Positions 1 to 11,839 of a stretch of DNA of 64,000 bases are shown piece by piece. This stretch comes from Stenopsyche tienmushanensis. Lineage: Eukaryota; Arthropoda; Insecta; Trichoptera; Stenopsychidae. Both the position numbers and the translations under genes were made by a program. The stretch's first letter is position 1. The number at the start of each line of letters is the position of its first letter. The DNA is taken from contig WACJ01000084.1 in NCBI GenBank assembly GCA_008973525.1, positions 806,001-870,000 on the forward strand, written 5' to 3'. The notes under the pieces are model-generated. The model was not told the DNA's origin. It did not search any database and worked only from the letters and a program-made list of their open reading frames with translations.

Positions 1-890
1 TTTAGGCTAGAAATATAATACGAGATAACTTTTTATTTAAAAGAAATTTAATTTTTAAAAGTGTTTTAATTATTTTAAAAACAATGGTGGCAGTACGCTT
101 GTTAAGCTCAGTATGACTCTCGGATGACCGATTATGCATACGATGGTAATGTCGTGCATGACTGCCGTATCACAAACTCACTCAACAATAAATGTCTTGA
201 AAAATGGCAAAATATATTCAAACAAAATCGCAACCTTCATAAAATTGAGACGCAATAACTTGATACATTTTAAGTCAAATAAAAAGTAATTATTAAAATA
301 GCCTCGGGTTAATACTTAGTAATATTGAGAATCAACAATGAGGGATTGGATTTTCTTAGAATTTGCGATAAAAGTTTTTTTTTAAATATATTTTTATGCT
401 AAATAATACTTCAAAGATAAGGTTCAAAGCTTGTTTTTCCACATAAGATTTAAACGAGGATATAAAAAAATCTAATAAAAATGATCGCAATCATGTTATC
501 TAATACATAAGCTTTTCATATCCCTTTTATATTATTTTTTAACGTATCTAAAAATATTATTTTGAATTTTCAATCAAATACGTAAAAGATTTATTCATGA
601 TTTATCGATAATGAGACTATTTCGTGCGCATTTGCAATCGTGCATTTTTTATTGGACAGAGGAAGTCTTTTACAATGTATTATAAATGTAAAAAAATATC
701 CTTGATTTCATCATTAAATCATTATTATTTTGGCGGTCCTATTATGTGGCTTTCACGGTCTCCAGACCTGACACCACTGGTTTTTTTTTGCATGTGTAGC
801 ATAGGCGATTTATCATCCTCATGCAATAGCGCAGTTAGTCTCAGCGGATTTAATTCACCAGCAACAGCGACATCTTCCGTCTCTCTTTAG
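1..890. other. AT-rich non-coding DNA
   Basis: No gene is supported here. The stretch is AT-rich with frequent stops in all frames. The only open frame of note (624-890) has no recognisable motif and no coding-like composition. GC content rises after about 740 on approach to the LTR-like repeat that follows. Confidence 0.6.
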
Positions 891-927
891 ATGCAATGTG
901 CTATTTTAACAGCGCCATCTTCTGTGG

Positions 928-1120
928 CGCTGCGGGGACATTACATCTGCAATTACCGATCGATCGCTTCTTGCGCGTGCACTGTTGCCGGCCGGGTGGT
1001 GACGCGCAGGAGGCGGGAGTCGAAAAGGAGTTGGTGGTTGGCCTTGGCTGCGGGAGGACGTCCTTTCCGCAGCCAGAACTCTGTCTCTTTCGTACGGAAT
1101 AAAAAAATCCCGGCAAACTG
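928..1120 (+). repeat. LTR-like dispersed repeat, copy 1
   Basis: A GC-rich segment of about 185 bp that recurs in reverse orientation near 11130-11310. Shared blocks include CTTCTTGCGCGTGCAC, GTTGCCGG, GTGGTGA and the GGACGTCCTT region, in the same order and spacing. Both copies carry an AATAAA near the end of the shared block (about 1098 here). That arrangement fits the R-U5 region of an LTR retrotransposon LTR, but no polymerase, primer-binding site or paired LTR was found. Open frames on both strands here are by-products of the GC content. The repeat itself is clear; the LTR assignment is an inference. Confidence 0.6.
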
Positions 1121-1214
1121 GTAGCTATTCACATTTAACGACTTATTGAATGATTCGTATGATATGTAGCATATCGTTAGAAAGGGTATAATCTAGAGAG
1201 CTCTTTAAAACTAA

Positions 1215-1440
1215 ATCAAGTACAAAATAGTTGTTATTTTTTTATTTAAAGAATTTATAAATTGACATTTCTCATTCGTTTGCACATTTTATGTGACTTT
1301 TTTGGAAATTCAGAAGTATTTTTTTTTATCAATTGCATAAAATAATGATTTATTTATATCAAAAATACATTGCAAAATACAGACCTCCCTAACCCCCAAG
1401 AAATTTTTCTCAGCCCATGTGCCAAACACCCTGTATGTAT
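1215..1440 (+). repeat. Dispersed repeat family B, copy 1
   Basis: This segment resembles 46530-46865 in the same orientation. Both contain GACATTTCTCATTCGTTTG followed by an ACATTTTAT block, then CAATTGCATAAAATAAT and ATTTATTTA, and both end near CCATGTGC followed by a CTCCGTA- or CCCTGTA-like end. The ACACCCTGTAT end resembles termini seen in many insect DNA transposons. No coding capacity is present. Copy 2 has an internal segment that is missing here. Confidence 0.65.
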
Positions 1441-1449
1441 ATGCAGTAA

Positions 1450-3650
1450 TAAAATGATATATTTGTGAAATAACTATGAAGTTTTCGACTATTAGCATTC
1501 TCATTTACTTAACAATTCCATCTATGAATATTTTAAAACTGCATTTTATATTTGATCAGAATATTGCATGGTAAGCATCAATAACTCATCCTGGGCGAAA
1601 TAATATTTTTAATAAGTAAATTTAAATTTGATGCAATTTTAGATGCACGATTAGAATTTAAAAGGCGATTTTCAAAATACTTTTCGTGTTTATGGGATGA
1701 TTTTCGTCAGATTTCATGCAAAATTGAATTGAAAACATTCGCGATTGAATCCAATGTGGCGTTTTAAATTAATGCATGGTAGAAAATCGATCGTCGATAT
1801 TTATGTGTTATGCTTTAATAATGTTCTTCGTCGATGTTCCGCCGGCATTTCAATGCAAATTGTGATTCCACTCCGGTTCAAGATAAACAAAACGTTTTTC
1901 CAACTTGCACAGCAAAAGTGGATGCGAAAGCGGAAAAAGTTGGCCTGAACAACCATATAATAAATTTTCATACACAAAGGTATTCGAAACGCCAGTACGA
2001 ATTTTAGGTGAATTCATGCTTTCTTTTGCATATTACAGCCAAGAGAGGGACAGATGTAGAGGGCTGCATGCATATTTTATGTTGCAAGGCAGCACAGGAA
2101 GTCTTGCTAAGAAACCACAATAAAGAGAACAAAATAAGACAGAAAACAGACAACGCCTACCAAAGCAACTTGTGCACGTAGATTCATTATCATGGCAGAA
2201 ATATTAATATTACTTAAACCGCAAGAGTGCTGGCAAAGCCGGTTGCTTGGTACTCAGGAGGCACCGGCATCGATTTCCGTCCTTGCATTCTTACTGTTAT
2301 TTGAACTTTACATACTGGCAATTTTCATAATGCGAACATGTCATATTCACACCTACTGCCTTTGAAGCAGTCTTACACGACGAAAAAAATTAAATAGTTT
2401 GCCATCAAGTGTGTCGAGTGTGGTTATAAGCTAATGAGCCACATTACAACCTATTGACGGCTGGCACATTTTAATTTCTGCATGTAATGATTCAACATTA
2501 TTTAAATAGTGAATGTTGCTCAAACTACTATTAAACGTAGTTTGATTACAAAATATTGACACAAGTAACATTTCAAATAAATTAATAATTGCTTCCAATA
2601 TTTAAGCTGACGTTTAAATTAATGCCATTATAACACTTATAAACTTGCTTTCATTATAAAATGCAAAAAGCGAAATATTTCATAAGATATCATTTTTAAT
2701 ATACTATCACTATATACTACTTTTTTAATTCATTTTTATGTTTTAAAACACGAGAGACGACTAATGCTATCGAAATTATGATCGCAACATGTCATTTCTT
2801 TTTAACGTCTACTCGCTGCTTCAATTTATTGATTTAATCTGTTGATAAACTACATGTATTATTAGGTTAACCCGAAAGAAATCCATTATTTCTTTTAATG
2901 TAAATGTAAAATATGATCGTCTACATTATTGACAATTGATATCCATATTTTCTGTAAAAAATATATTATGCTGTAAAATAACTCATCTTTGATTGAAACA
3001 AACTTTTCTTGCACAATATTTGCGCAAATCTAATTGTAAAAACAATAAACTTCTTTAATAAATTTCAACCAATTTAAGAAATTTAAAGTAAATAATACCA
3101 GTCATAAACAAATAAAATAACCATCTAAAGTATCAATCTTGGCTTGGATATTGGAACGGGGATTTATTTCTTAGAACTTTTTACATTATAGCATATAACT
3201 TCTCATCTCCAGTAAAAATTTGCGCGAAAAATGATTGCGTCCTTTGTCTTGACAACAATGATGTACATATGCTCTGTTGTTCTGCTTTATCATCCGTGGA
3301 CAGTTCGTGCAGCATTCAAATATCCATCGTACATACTTCATTTAATATTTGTTCGTGTTTTCAGCGAGAATTTCAGCTATAATGCCTCTATTGATTGATT
3401 GACGTGGATCTGATTCAATTAAAGATCGCATCAAAATTTGAGGGTTGTTCTAATTTAGATCATCTGAGACTGATCCGTAAAAGCTCAGGAACTATACATC
3501 AAGAAAAAAAATACAAAAATGTTTCATTCACCGTATCTAGACACAAAATGAGCTCAAACAAGAGCATACGAAAATAATGGATTTCTTTCGGGAAGACCTA
3601 ATATATAGATTTTTATTTGTAAAAATAATTAGGACTTGTTTAGTAAACCG
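1450..3650. other. AT-rich non-coding DNA
   Basis: I see no gene, RNA or clear repeat. Short open frames at 1745-1948, 1905-2123 and 3395-3577 lack recognisable motifs and look like chance. The 2030-2300 part is slightly richer in GC but has no coding signal. Confidence 0.55.
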
Positions 3651-3652
3651 TA

Positions 3653-3988
3653 AAAGCCTAGGGACAGTAACGGTCTAATCTATGTATACATATATACAGT
3701 ACATATATATTTTTCAAATTGTTATATTAACCTTTCCATACCGGTGATGTATTTACTACACCTCGACTACAATAATGGGAATATCGATATGAAATATGAT
3801 AGATACGGGCTTCAGATTTTTTGTGTTCCTCCGTAATATAATTACGAATCACATAAAAGTATTATAGTATATAAAAATTCATCTGCAGCGACGGAAATAA
3901 ATAATTTGTCAGGAAATCGGGAATTTTGCAAGTTTTAATCCGTGTTTCAGTAGAAGGAATTTTATCACATTGATGGTGTTATACGAAA
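3653..3988 (+). repeat. Dispersed repeat family A, copy 1 (3'-shortened)
   Basis: First of three same-strand copies of a roughly 400-bp repeat (others at 17090-17490 and 19390-19790). All start near GCCTAGGG(G/A)CAGTAA, continue through CTATGTATACATATATA, CTTTCC(A/T/C)TACCGGTGATG and TAATGGGAATATCGATATGA, and run to CATCTGCAGCRA. This copy stops at GGTGGTGTTATACGA, about 65 bp before the end shared by the other two. It is followed directly by a hAT transposase C-terminal fragment, so family A may be part of, or inserted beside, a hAT-type element. No open frame is conserved among the copies. Confidence 0.85.
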
Positions 3989-3990
3989 AT

Positions 3991-4113
3991 GAAGGCTCAC
4001 GCGGTCATCAACTCGAACTAGCATTTAAATATCTGATGACGATACCTCCAACGAGTGTGGAGGTTGAGCGTGCAATTTTTGATTGTTGGCACGATCAAAT
4101 TGTCTATATTTAG
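3991..4113 (+). mobile_element. hAT transposase C-terminal dimerisation fragment
   Basis: A 40-codon open stretch ending in TAG reads ...LELAFKYLMTIPPTSVEVER.... It matches the hAT C-terminal dimerisation region, whose typical core is a hydrophobic A..YL.IPPTSVE(S/A)ER. The expected FS..G that normally follows ER is degraded (AIFDCW). Nothing upstream encodes the catalytic domain, and the fragment begins directly at the end of repeat copy 1. It is a dead remnant about 120 bp long. Confidence rests on one motif of about 20 residues. Confidence 0.7.
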
Positions 4114-4114
4114 T

Positions 4115-5620
4115 AAATCATTTGTTAAATATTAAGTTCATCGGGTGCTGTTATTTTTAGCTGTACCAATGTTATCAAGAGCCACTTTTATAGGATAAAT
4201 TCTTCCATAACTTTGATGGAGGGTTTGTTTCCCCAGGCAGATCCTTTGACAATATATTTCGTGTTAAGCTGTAGTTGAAATCCTATGAATGTCAATATTA
4301 TAAATAAATAATAACAACGGAGATATTTCATATCCTGAATCTCGTAAGATCGAAAGTATGCTCGCATATCGGAAAAGGTATGTAAATTTGAATCTCGCAT
4401 AACGTTGTTCGCGCGATGGGGATGGGGTTAAAATTATTTTCTGGATTAAATCGCATAAAATATTTTCGAATTTATCCTCAGATACGTAAAATTATTAATT
4501 TTATATATGATTGGGCTTGAATCATCTATAATAAGTGGTGTGGTTTGGCACCCTTGGCCTACGTCAACGTCAAAGATGAATTGCTATGTTTTTGATTAAG
4601 TATTCGTTTATCAATTTGTTTAAAACATTAAATTGTAATTTTTTTTAGATTTTCTATGAGATCACTTAATTTATTCTTAAGACTTCAATACAGTTAAACG
4701 AGTAGCTCTTCTGAGTAAACTGACATTTGACTTTCAAATAAAACTCAATTACATTACTCATTTCTTGATAATAATGTTATCCAGAGTTTTACTGTTGGTG
4801 CAAAGTTTGAAGTGGTTCAAGGAATAAATATTTATTGGGAAGTCTAAATTGGATGGATCCAATCAATATTTTACCGTTGTATATTTTGTATATGGTATGA
4901 AGCGCCCGACTAATTCTTTCAAATAACTGTGATTTCGTGTTAATTAAATCTAAATTGCTTTCACATAAAATAACTGTTGTTTAGTAGGATGTGGTCTGGT
5001 ATATATATATTGGTGCATTAATGCATATGTTAACTGTTTCGCTAATTTACCATGAACTCTATTATGCATTTGGTGAACAGTACAAGAAGTATATTTGCAT
5101 CCGATTCTAAATCGTTGATGCAGTTGATTGATATTAATTATGGTATTAAATAGCTGCAGAGCGGTCGTATTTTATTACATTTATAAATCGATTAATTAAC
5201 ATTAAGCCGAATCGAATTCTACAACGACATTTTTACATAATGAAGCACATGCGCGCGCATTTAAATTAATTAATTAATCGGTAGTGTAAAAATCGATTAA
5301 TATATAAAATTATCAATAAGCAAAATTTCTCTATATAATCTCTGTATACTTTTCTCTATACAAATATTAATAATTTTTATATATTACGAGTTCATTAATA
5401 TTTTTATAAGGGGAAAATAGGAAACTTAAAAACCCATTGCGACATTACTTATAATCTATCTAACAAATGTGTTTTAGCTTATGAAAATATTCCTTTACAA
5501 AAAAGAGCTTAATTTTATTATGTATACGTTTAAGATTAGTGTATGGAAAAGTGTTGAGTGCAATTTTTATGGCTTTGTTTTGTACGATTTGGAGTTTGTA
5601 GTGGTTGGTGTTTCATATGT
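4115..5620. other. AT-rich non-coding DNA with an AATT run
   Basis: No gene is supported. A short AATT-repeat tract lies near 5263-5278 (AATTAATTAATTAA). The open frames 4188-4400 (minus) and 5481-5675 (plus) have no recognisable motifs. Confidence 0.55.
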
Positions 5621-5624
5621 TGCT

Positions 5625-6440
5625 TCAGACAGAAACGACGTATGTGAGCATAGATTGAATCAGCGTTTTGTATAATACAAAATTGTTAGAGGCACTGCAC
5701 CGACGAAAAATGGAGTGCAGCGCCCCATGGCTGCTAACCCGCGGACTCGAGCTCCCGACACCTATGCTTCCCACCTCAGTTATCTGTTCAAAGTCACCAA
5801 GTATTTCATTTGGGGCTTTCATTCGATGGAGCTGAACCCGACAACTATTGGATCAATTTGACGATTTTTCCATTTCATCGAGAACCAGATTGCTGCGATT
5901 TTCTCTTTGTTTAGTTTAAGTTTCCAATTATTGAAATATTTGAATGGAGTTTTTAGCGATCGTTGGAGATTTTCGACTATTAGCTTATTACTCCAAGAGC
6001 TGGTACAATATGTCGTGTCATTTGTGTAGAGTTCTACATTTGATGGGGATGGTGTCGGTAGATCATGTAAGTAAATATTGAACAGATGAGGTCCCAAAAT
6101 ACTGTCTTGAGGAACTCCTGCTGAAACAGTTTGGGGACTTGACGTCGCTCTGTTTAAGATTACCGAAAATGATCTTTGGCACAGATAAGATTAGATCATT
6201 TTAATAAGATAAATAGGAAAATTAAGGAATATTATTTTATGAATCACACTGCGGTGTCAGACAGCGTCAAATACCTTTTCGACGTTGAGTAGTACCATAT
6301 CGGTACTTATTTTCGGTTTTGGTTTCATATTATCTGAAATTTTGTGATTTAATTTAAAGGTTTTTGCTAAAAAGTTAGACTTATCTCTATTGGACTCGGC
6401 ACTTATCTGATTATAGTAACTTTTCATTGGAATATTCATT
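5625..6440 (-). mobile_element. Jockey-clade non-LTR retrotransposon, reverse transcriptase remnant
   Basis: Read on the minus strand, the segment gives the Jockey-type reverse transcriptase in order. VLLNVEKVFDAV (RT motif A, near 6260) comes first. Next is a region around IYLIKMI..YL..RSFSVILN, then AGVPQ(D)SILGPHLFNIY (motif B, 6075-6130). ELYTNDTTY stands where FADDTA is expected. SNKLIVENLQRSL, WKLKLNKEKIAAI and finally LYKTLIQSMLTYV (5640-5680) follow. The catalytic YADD is replaced by YTND, the motif B G is D, there are stops around 6240 and 5820, and a frameshift lies before the C-terminal part. No endonuclease domain, gag or 3' tail was recognised. It is an old 5'-truncated copy that cannot be active. 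Confidence 0.88.
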
Positions 6441-6444
6441 CACT

Positions 6445-9400
6445 TCGACAAATGGAAATTCAATTCTTTGTCTGTCGGATTCTATTCATTTCATATGCGA
6501 ATAATTAAAAAAGACGTATATTACAGTCCTATCCTCATTGAAATGAATACTAGTACGATGCATTTTTTTTACAAAAGGAATATGGATGTTTTACATGTAA
6601 TGGGAAACGTGAATGAATGTGATGCTCATAATTGAGGTGGGGAAGGTACTCTCCGTCCCTGGATATGACAAATGACACAGTGGCTCAGTGACATGCATAG
6701 TGAGCTCCCCGGGGAACAAAGGAGAGGATGCTCATTAAAAGATTGTTAATATTCCCACTTTGTCGCCGGGATTACGACATGTGTGAACAATCAAAGTTGG
6801 CGAACTGTATCCCCATCTCAAGAGCAAATAATATGCAAGTCACGTACCCGGTCTGCAGGGCCGGCTCTATGATGATTAAAATCGCAGCCAAACCCAAAAC
6901 CGACTAGAGAGCTGCCAAACTAGCTGATCAAAGTCGATTCAAAGCTTTGGTTACCATCCAATTGTTGTTGCTTTGGGTAGAGTTATGATTGTGACCATTG
7001 GGCACTCCGCGTGGTGCTCGTTTGAAGTTATGGGACCGCAATCGGTCATTTCATGTGCAAAACATGTACGGCTCTTTGACGTCTTTTAACAATTCTGTAA
7101 ATTCCGTTTAATCCAAAATATATACTTTTTTGTTGAAAAATCTTCATCGCTTAGCTAAATTTATAAAAAATATTTTCTTCGTTTGCATATTATCTGTTAG
7201 CAAAATCGTTTTGTAATAAAATAAAAGATGCTAGGAATAAAAATCGTTCATGGTTTTATTAGAAATTTATTGTTTTTAATATAAATATATGGCTTTAAAA
7301 ATAGTTTGAGGATGAAATAATTAATATAATCATTAAGATATTTTAGGTTTTAAGTATGATTTTAAGTATTAAAACAGCGATTAATAAATCAAATCATCAT
7401 ATATTCGATTAGAATTAAATTAGGGGATCCAAAAATGGAGATAGATGTATTTAAATGATGGGAAATAGACTCGATAACCTTTTAAAGCGCCGCATATGTG
7501 CGAAAATGCATTTACATGATATTTTCCAGCAAAATACGATCAGAGATATTATTGACTCACAGAACGGAAATTGAAAGAGTATAAATCGCGATATAACGAC
7601 CTTTCCTTTTTACGAGGCTTTATTTCATTTTAAGCCCTCCGCAAAGCTCAGTTTTGCCAAAATAAACTAAGCTCTAAACATTTATAAATAAATAAAAAGC
7701 CAAACACTTGCGCCCCCGAAACTGGGGTAGTATGTAAAATACACATGTCTGCTATAAACTTTTTTGAAGCTTATGCACACATAAACCAATTTCAGAGTGC
7801 AACTTAGTTTAAAATGCAACGCTGCAACTTTCGCAAAGTTATTAAGAAACTTTCACAAGGTGTACACAACATTAAATTACTTCCGAATTCATCGCTGAAA
7901 CGTCTCAAATAATTTTTCTCTTTGCATAACGGACATATGGATGCAAGTTATTGAAAAACTTTAATGGATTTTCAATATCCGTAATATGAACGCGAGGAGA
8001 ATATATCGCTTTTTTTTGCTTTAACGCATCATTTTTATTATTAAAAAAGCACAACATGATTAAATTAATAATCAATGTGATGTTGATTGGGTTAGAGGAT
8101 TTATTGTAGGTATTCCGAATAATATTAATTATGCCGAGCTTATCAGAAAGTTTTGCAAGATTTTAACACGCCGCTGCTTTGTTTTACGCCCCTGAGGTAT
8201 CTCCGCAAGATATATTCGAATTAAGCCCTAATTTGAGAAAATTCCCTTTCAAAATAATTCAAAACCCTGTCAAAATTCACAAAATCAAACAAGAACACGC
8301 TTGATAAATTTGAAAGCACCCAAATTGGACATTAAATCGCTCAGATCAAAAATTAACCTGGGAAGACTCACAAATTTATAGCTTTCACGGTGACTTTTAT
8401 GATTTATTATAATAATCAATGACAACAGTTTTAATTGCTTTGTCATGTTGTCTAAAATTGAAATTGAATGAGAAGCGATAAAATGATATGATTAATTATG
8501 TGCTCCATTCTTTCAAAATGTTCAAACCCAAAATCTCAAAATCAATATGCACTTGGTGGAATTATTGTATTTGGGTTGATTAAACATAATAAAACAGTTA
8601 TCATAGAACAATAATGTAATCAATTATAAGAGCTTTTAAGCAGAAACCCAAAAAAATATGCATATTACATAAGCATAAATCAAATCTGATTACAATAAAA
8701 ATTACTAAGAATTTTATTCGGAAGTTTTATTAATAAGCATGAAAGCTTTAGAGTATCCAAGAAAAAAGGCTTATCTTTCAGTTCTTGGGAAGAAATTTAG
8801 TATTTAACCAATTTTATAATATATAATATATATCCATCTAAGCATTTTTACCACAATATAAGCCACGACGATGAATTAATTTCATACAAATTCTATTTAG
8901 GTTATAAATATAATTTGATATGTTTATCTGGGAAAAGCTTTAATTTCAATAAAGGGAAAGTTACATAAACTAATATTGCGAGACATTTCAATATTAAATA
9001 TTTAAATTCCAGGAGATCCTAAAAATAGCACTTATTTGAAATCCAGGAATTTACAGCACAATAAGGTTTCATTGAATTCATAAAAAATTGTTACGATAGA
9101 TCAATTTATAATTGGTAGGAATTTTGTATAAATATTAGGGTACACTGACGAATCCCAAAAACAACCATTTTGATTGTATTAAGTGTAAATATTTTTAATA
9201 TCAAGCAAATACCGTTAATAATATTATGAATAATTAATTATGCTTTCGCATAATAAAGTGATTGGGTATAAATTAAGGCTTTAAAAATGTTTTTTTCCCA
9301 AGACAAGTCCTTAAACACTTAATAAAAAATGAAACGCTTCGAAATGAGCCCACCTTATAAATGGATATGCGTGGATGTAATTGCAGTGGCGTGACTACAA

Positions 9401-9870
9401 TTTCCCGTTTTGCATATCGTGCAATTTTCCGCGTACCGTAAACGAAATTATCTGTGTGCAAAAGTGTGCAGTTGAATCAATTAAATATTCATTGTTCAGA
9501 TGAGGAACAAAGGATTAGAAAATTTCATAAATAACGTATTTATATCCCTCGTCGTACATATAAAGACACGATAATCCGCGAGCATTGAATCGAAACACCG
9601 CGAAAACCTCACAACAGGATCATAATAATTTGATTCTTTTCGGTTAATATAATCTGACGTCTGAGATAAGCTAACATAGAAAATCGTTCCGGATGTACTG
9701 GGATGGGGAACGCTCGCAAAAGAGGAATACATATCGTTTTTTCTTACTTATGATTCAAACCTGGAAGAACCTTATATACATAAAGCGATACCAATTTCGT
9801 GCTGTTAATACTGCGAGACTGACACCGAGAGCAGACACGTTTTGAAACCAGAAAATAAGGAACGAAATCT
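6445..9870. other. Non-coding DNA; GC-richer block at 6600-7080
   Basis: No gene is supported. About 6600-7080 is noticeably richer in GC (TCCCCGGGGAACAAAGGAG, GCAGGGCCGGCTC) but stops occur in all frames. The rest is AT-rich. Open frames at 9273-9461 and 9496-9732 (minus) lack known motifs. Confidence 0.5.
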
Positions 9871-9875
9871 GACGG

Positions 9876-10140
9876 TTAATAGACAGCGTTGAAAGTATTT
9901 GCGATCTCGTTTTTAAATCTGAAACAAAAAAGCTCGCGAAAGCTCGCCGCCATTATTTTCATTTCAGCGCCGAAGTCGAATTGAGCACATCGCTCAGCGC
10001 GCGAACATTGACGTCTGATATAACTCATTCGTTTAAGTTTTGGTCCATCATCATCGTTTGTTACTATGACAATATCATTTGCAAATCTCAAGTGACTCAA
10101 ATGGCTTCCATTAATTCTGATCCCGGCCCCACACCACATC
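9876..10140 (-). mobile_element. RTE-like reverse transcriptase fragment
   Basis: The minus-strand frame begins GAGIRINGSHLSHLRFAND and continues IVIVTN. This matches the block around the catalytic aspartates in RTE/BovB-type and related reverse transcriptases, where G(I/V)xI(N/D)GxxLxHLRFADDIVL is typical. The second catalytic position is damaged (FAND instead of FADD). The protein after about residue 40 no longer resembles the family, and I could not align the upstream DNA with other RT motifs. It is a short degenerate remnant. Clade assignment is tentative; reverse transcriptase origin is fairly secure. Confidence 0.7.
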
Positions 10141-10144
10141 TGGA

Positions 10145-10985
10145 ACCTTAAATTTACTCTGCTAGAACCGCATATAATGGCTTCGTCGGCATTGTTCCAA
10201 GTCTCTCTTCGTTATGTATCAACCTTTCAGTTCCAATATGTAACTTGATCAATGATTAATTTATCCGTCAATCCTTCTAAAGCTCCTACAAAATCAAAAT
10301 TAATTAGAAAGGCCATAGATGTTTTAGAAACGCCAAACAATTTACAATCAAACACCGATTTAAATATACAAATTTAAATTTACGAGCATTTTGTATTGAT
10401 TCACGGTTCATGAAACATATCAAGATTATGAGAAATAGGCAATGTATTAGATATCACCTATATAATTCATTATGAATTGTTTGAACCTGATAATCACAGC
10501 ATCAATACTGTCAAAAATATTTATTGTTTTCCCGTCTTTCTAATATTACAAGCTGGTTTATTTAATATTTTTGGCCATATTAAAATAATTTTCCACTGAA
10601 TTGTTTGAGCATCCCACATTAACAAAGATGTTAAACGAAGCATAAAACACTAAGTGCTGCAAGCGTTATTTTCATATTTTTAAACGCGAATGCCAACCAC
10701 ATTATCCGATGTTAATTTGGACTTTCGACCACCGTCATATGCAGCCGAAATTTTAATATTTCGCTTTATACAAATTATTCCGCACCAATTTGTCGCACAT
10801 AATGAATTATTGTATAAATGCGTGGCAATGCTCGCGGATTTATATTAAATTTTATTTTACCAATGCAATTTTTTAAATTTAAATTTCATGCACACGCTGC
10901 CGTCTGTCGCAAATGCACTTGTAAAATGTGCTTAGTTTTGTTCAATTTAAAGAACTAATACATCATAAATATTTAACTTATCGGG
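10145..10985. other. AT-rich non-coding DNA
   Basis: No gene or repeat is recognised. The 10180-10330 part may be further decayed sequence of the adjacent retroelement, but I could not align it. Confidence 0.5.
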
Positions 10986-10989
10986 GAAG

Positions 10990-11310
10990 AGTATAACCCT
11001 GGGGGGCTACCCGTTCCCACGTGTTCGGCGGGATGGTCTCGCTAGCTCGTGGGTCTGTTCTTCTTTCGGGTCATGATTTAGCCGGAAGAATGGATGGAGA
11101 TAGACGGGCGTCGAACAGAAAGACGATTCTCTAGATAACTCTTTATTCAACACGAGATAGAGAGATCTGGCTGTGGGAAGGACGTCATTCCGTAGCCAAG
11201 GCTAACCGTCGATTCTTTCCAACTCCCGCTTTCTACGCATCACCACTCAACCGGCAACGGTGCACGCGCAAGAAGTGATCGGTCGGTATTGCAAACGCAA
11301 TGTGTCCACA
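10990..11310 (-). repeat. LTR-like dispersed repeat, copy 2 (longer)
   Basis: The reverse complement of 11130-11310 matches 936-1120 over about 180 bp (see copy 1). This copy continues about 140 bp past the AATAAA, through GAATCGTCTTTCTGTTCG and a CATCCCGCCGAACACGTGGG block to about 10990. Such a tail would fit the U5 side and adjacent leader of an LTR element. No internal retrotransposon genes flank it, so it would be a solo LTR or LTR fragment. Terminal TG...CA and a target duplication could not be established with confidence. Confidence 0.55.
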
Positions 11311-11755
11311 ACGTGGATTTGTTTCGCTTATAAAATTTTTAAAATATTATTTTTCATGGGATGATAAAAAAGTATTTTTAGAAAAAAAAACTTTATTTTC
11401 CTACGAAAGTAAGATGTCAGTTGCGAGATCGCTAAAGAGCCAGCGGGAAGAAATTGTCTTCTCATACACAAGGCTATCGATCGACTCTTTCCCACGCCTC
11501 TACATTTCAATTCGTGCACGAATAGATAGTCTTTGAAGTTAAATTCATTCAAATCAATCATAATACTGAGACAATTACTATTACCGATTTGAAATAATAT
11601 TTTTAGTATGTAAATTTAAAAAATCATAACAATTCTATCTCAATAAATCTGACACATTATTTTCAATAAGATTCGAGACACAATGCATATTAATCTTTTT
11701 GATCACCATTTTATTGGCTTTTATAGAACATCCTCACAAATGGATGAGTTACATC

Positions 11756-11838
11756 TATACCTCGATTTACGGCCTAGATACGTTTCGGATAAGTTGGCCG
11801 TACAACGAAACATTGTATGCTGTAAATCGCGAGGTATA
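11756..11838. mobile_element. Short palindromic MITE-like element (83 bp)
   Basis: The left arm TATACCTCGATTTACGGC (11756-11773) is mirrored by GCTGTAAATCGCGAGGTATA (11819-11838), with a 2-bp bulge. The spacer is 45 bp. The ends begin and finish with TATA, so a TA duplication is possible. CCTCGATTTAC-type ends are common in small pogo/Tigger-like elements. It has no coding capacity. A folded RNA or a simple inverted repeat is the alternative reading. Confidence 0.55.
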
Positions 11839-11839
11839 A

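Noticed and set aside
901..1124. Overlapping open frames on both strands
   Set aside because: They fall inside the LTR-like repeat. The second copy does not preserve any of the frames.
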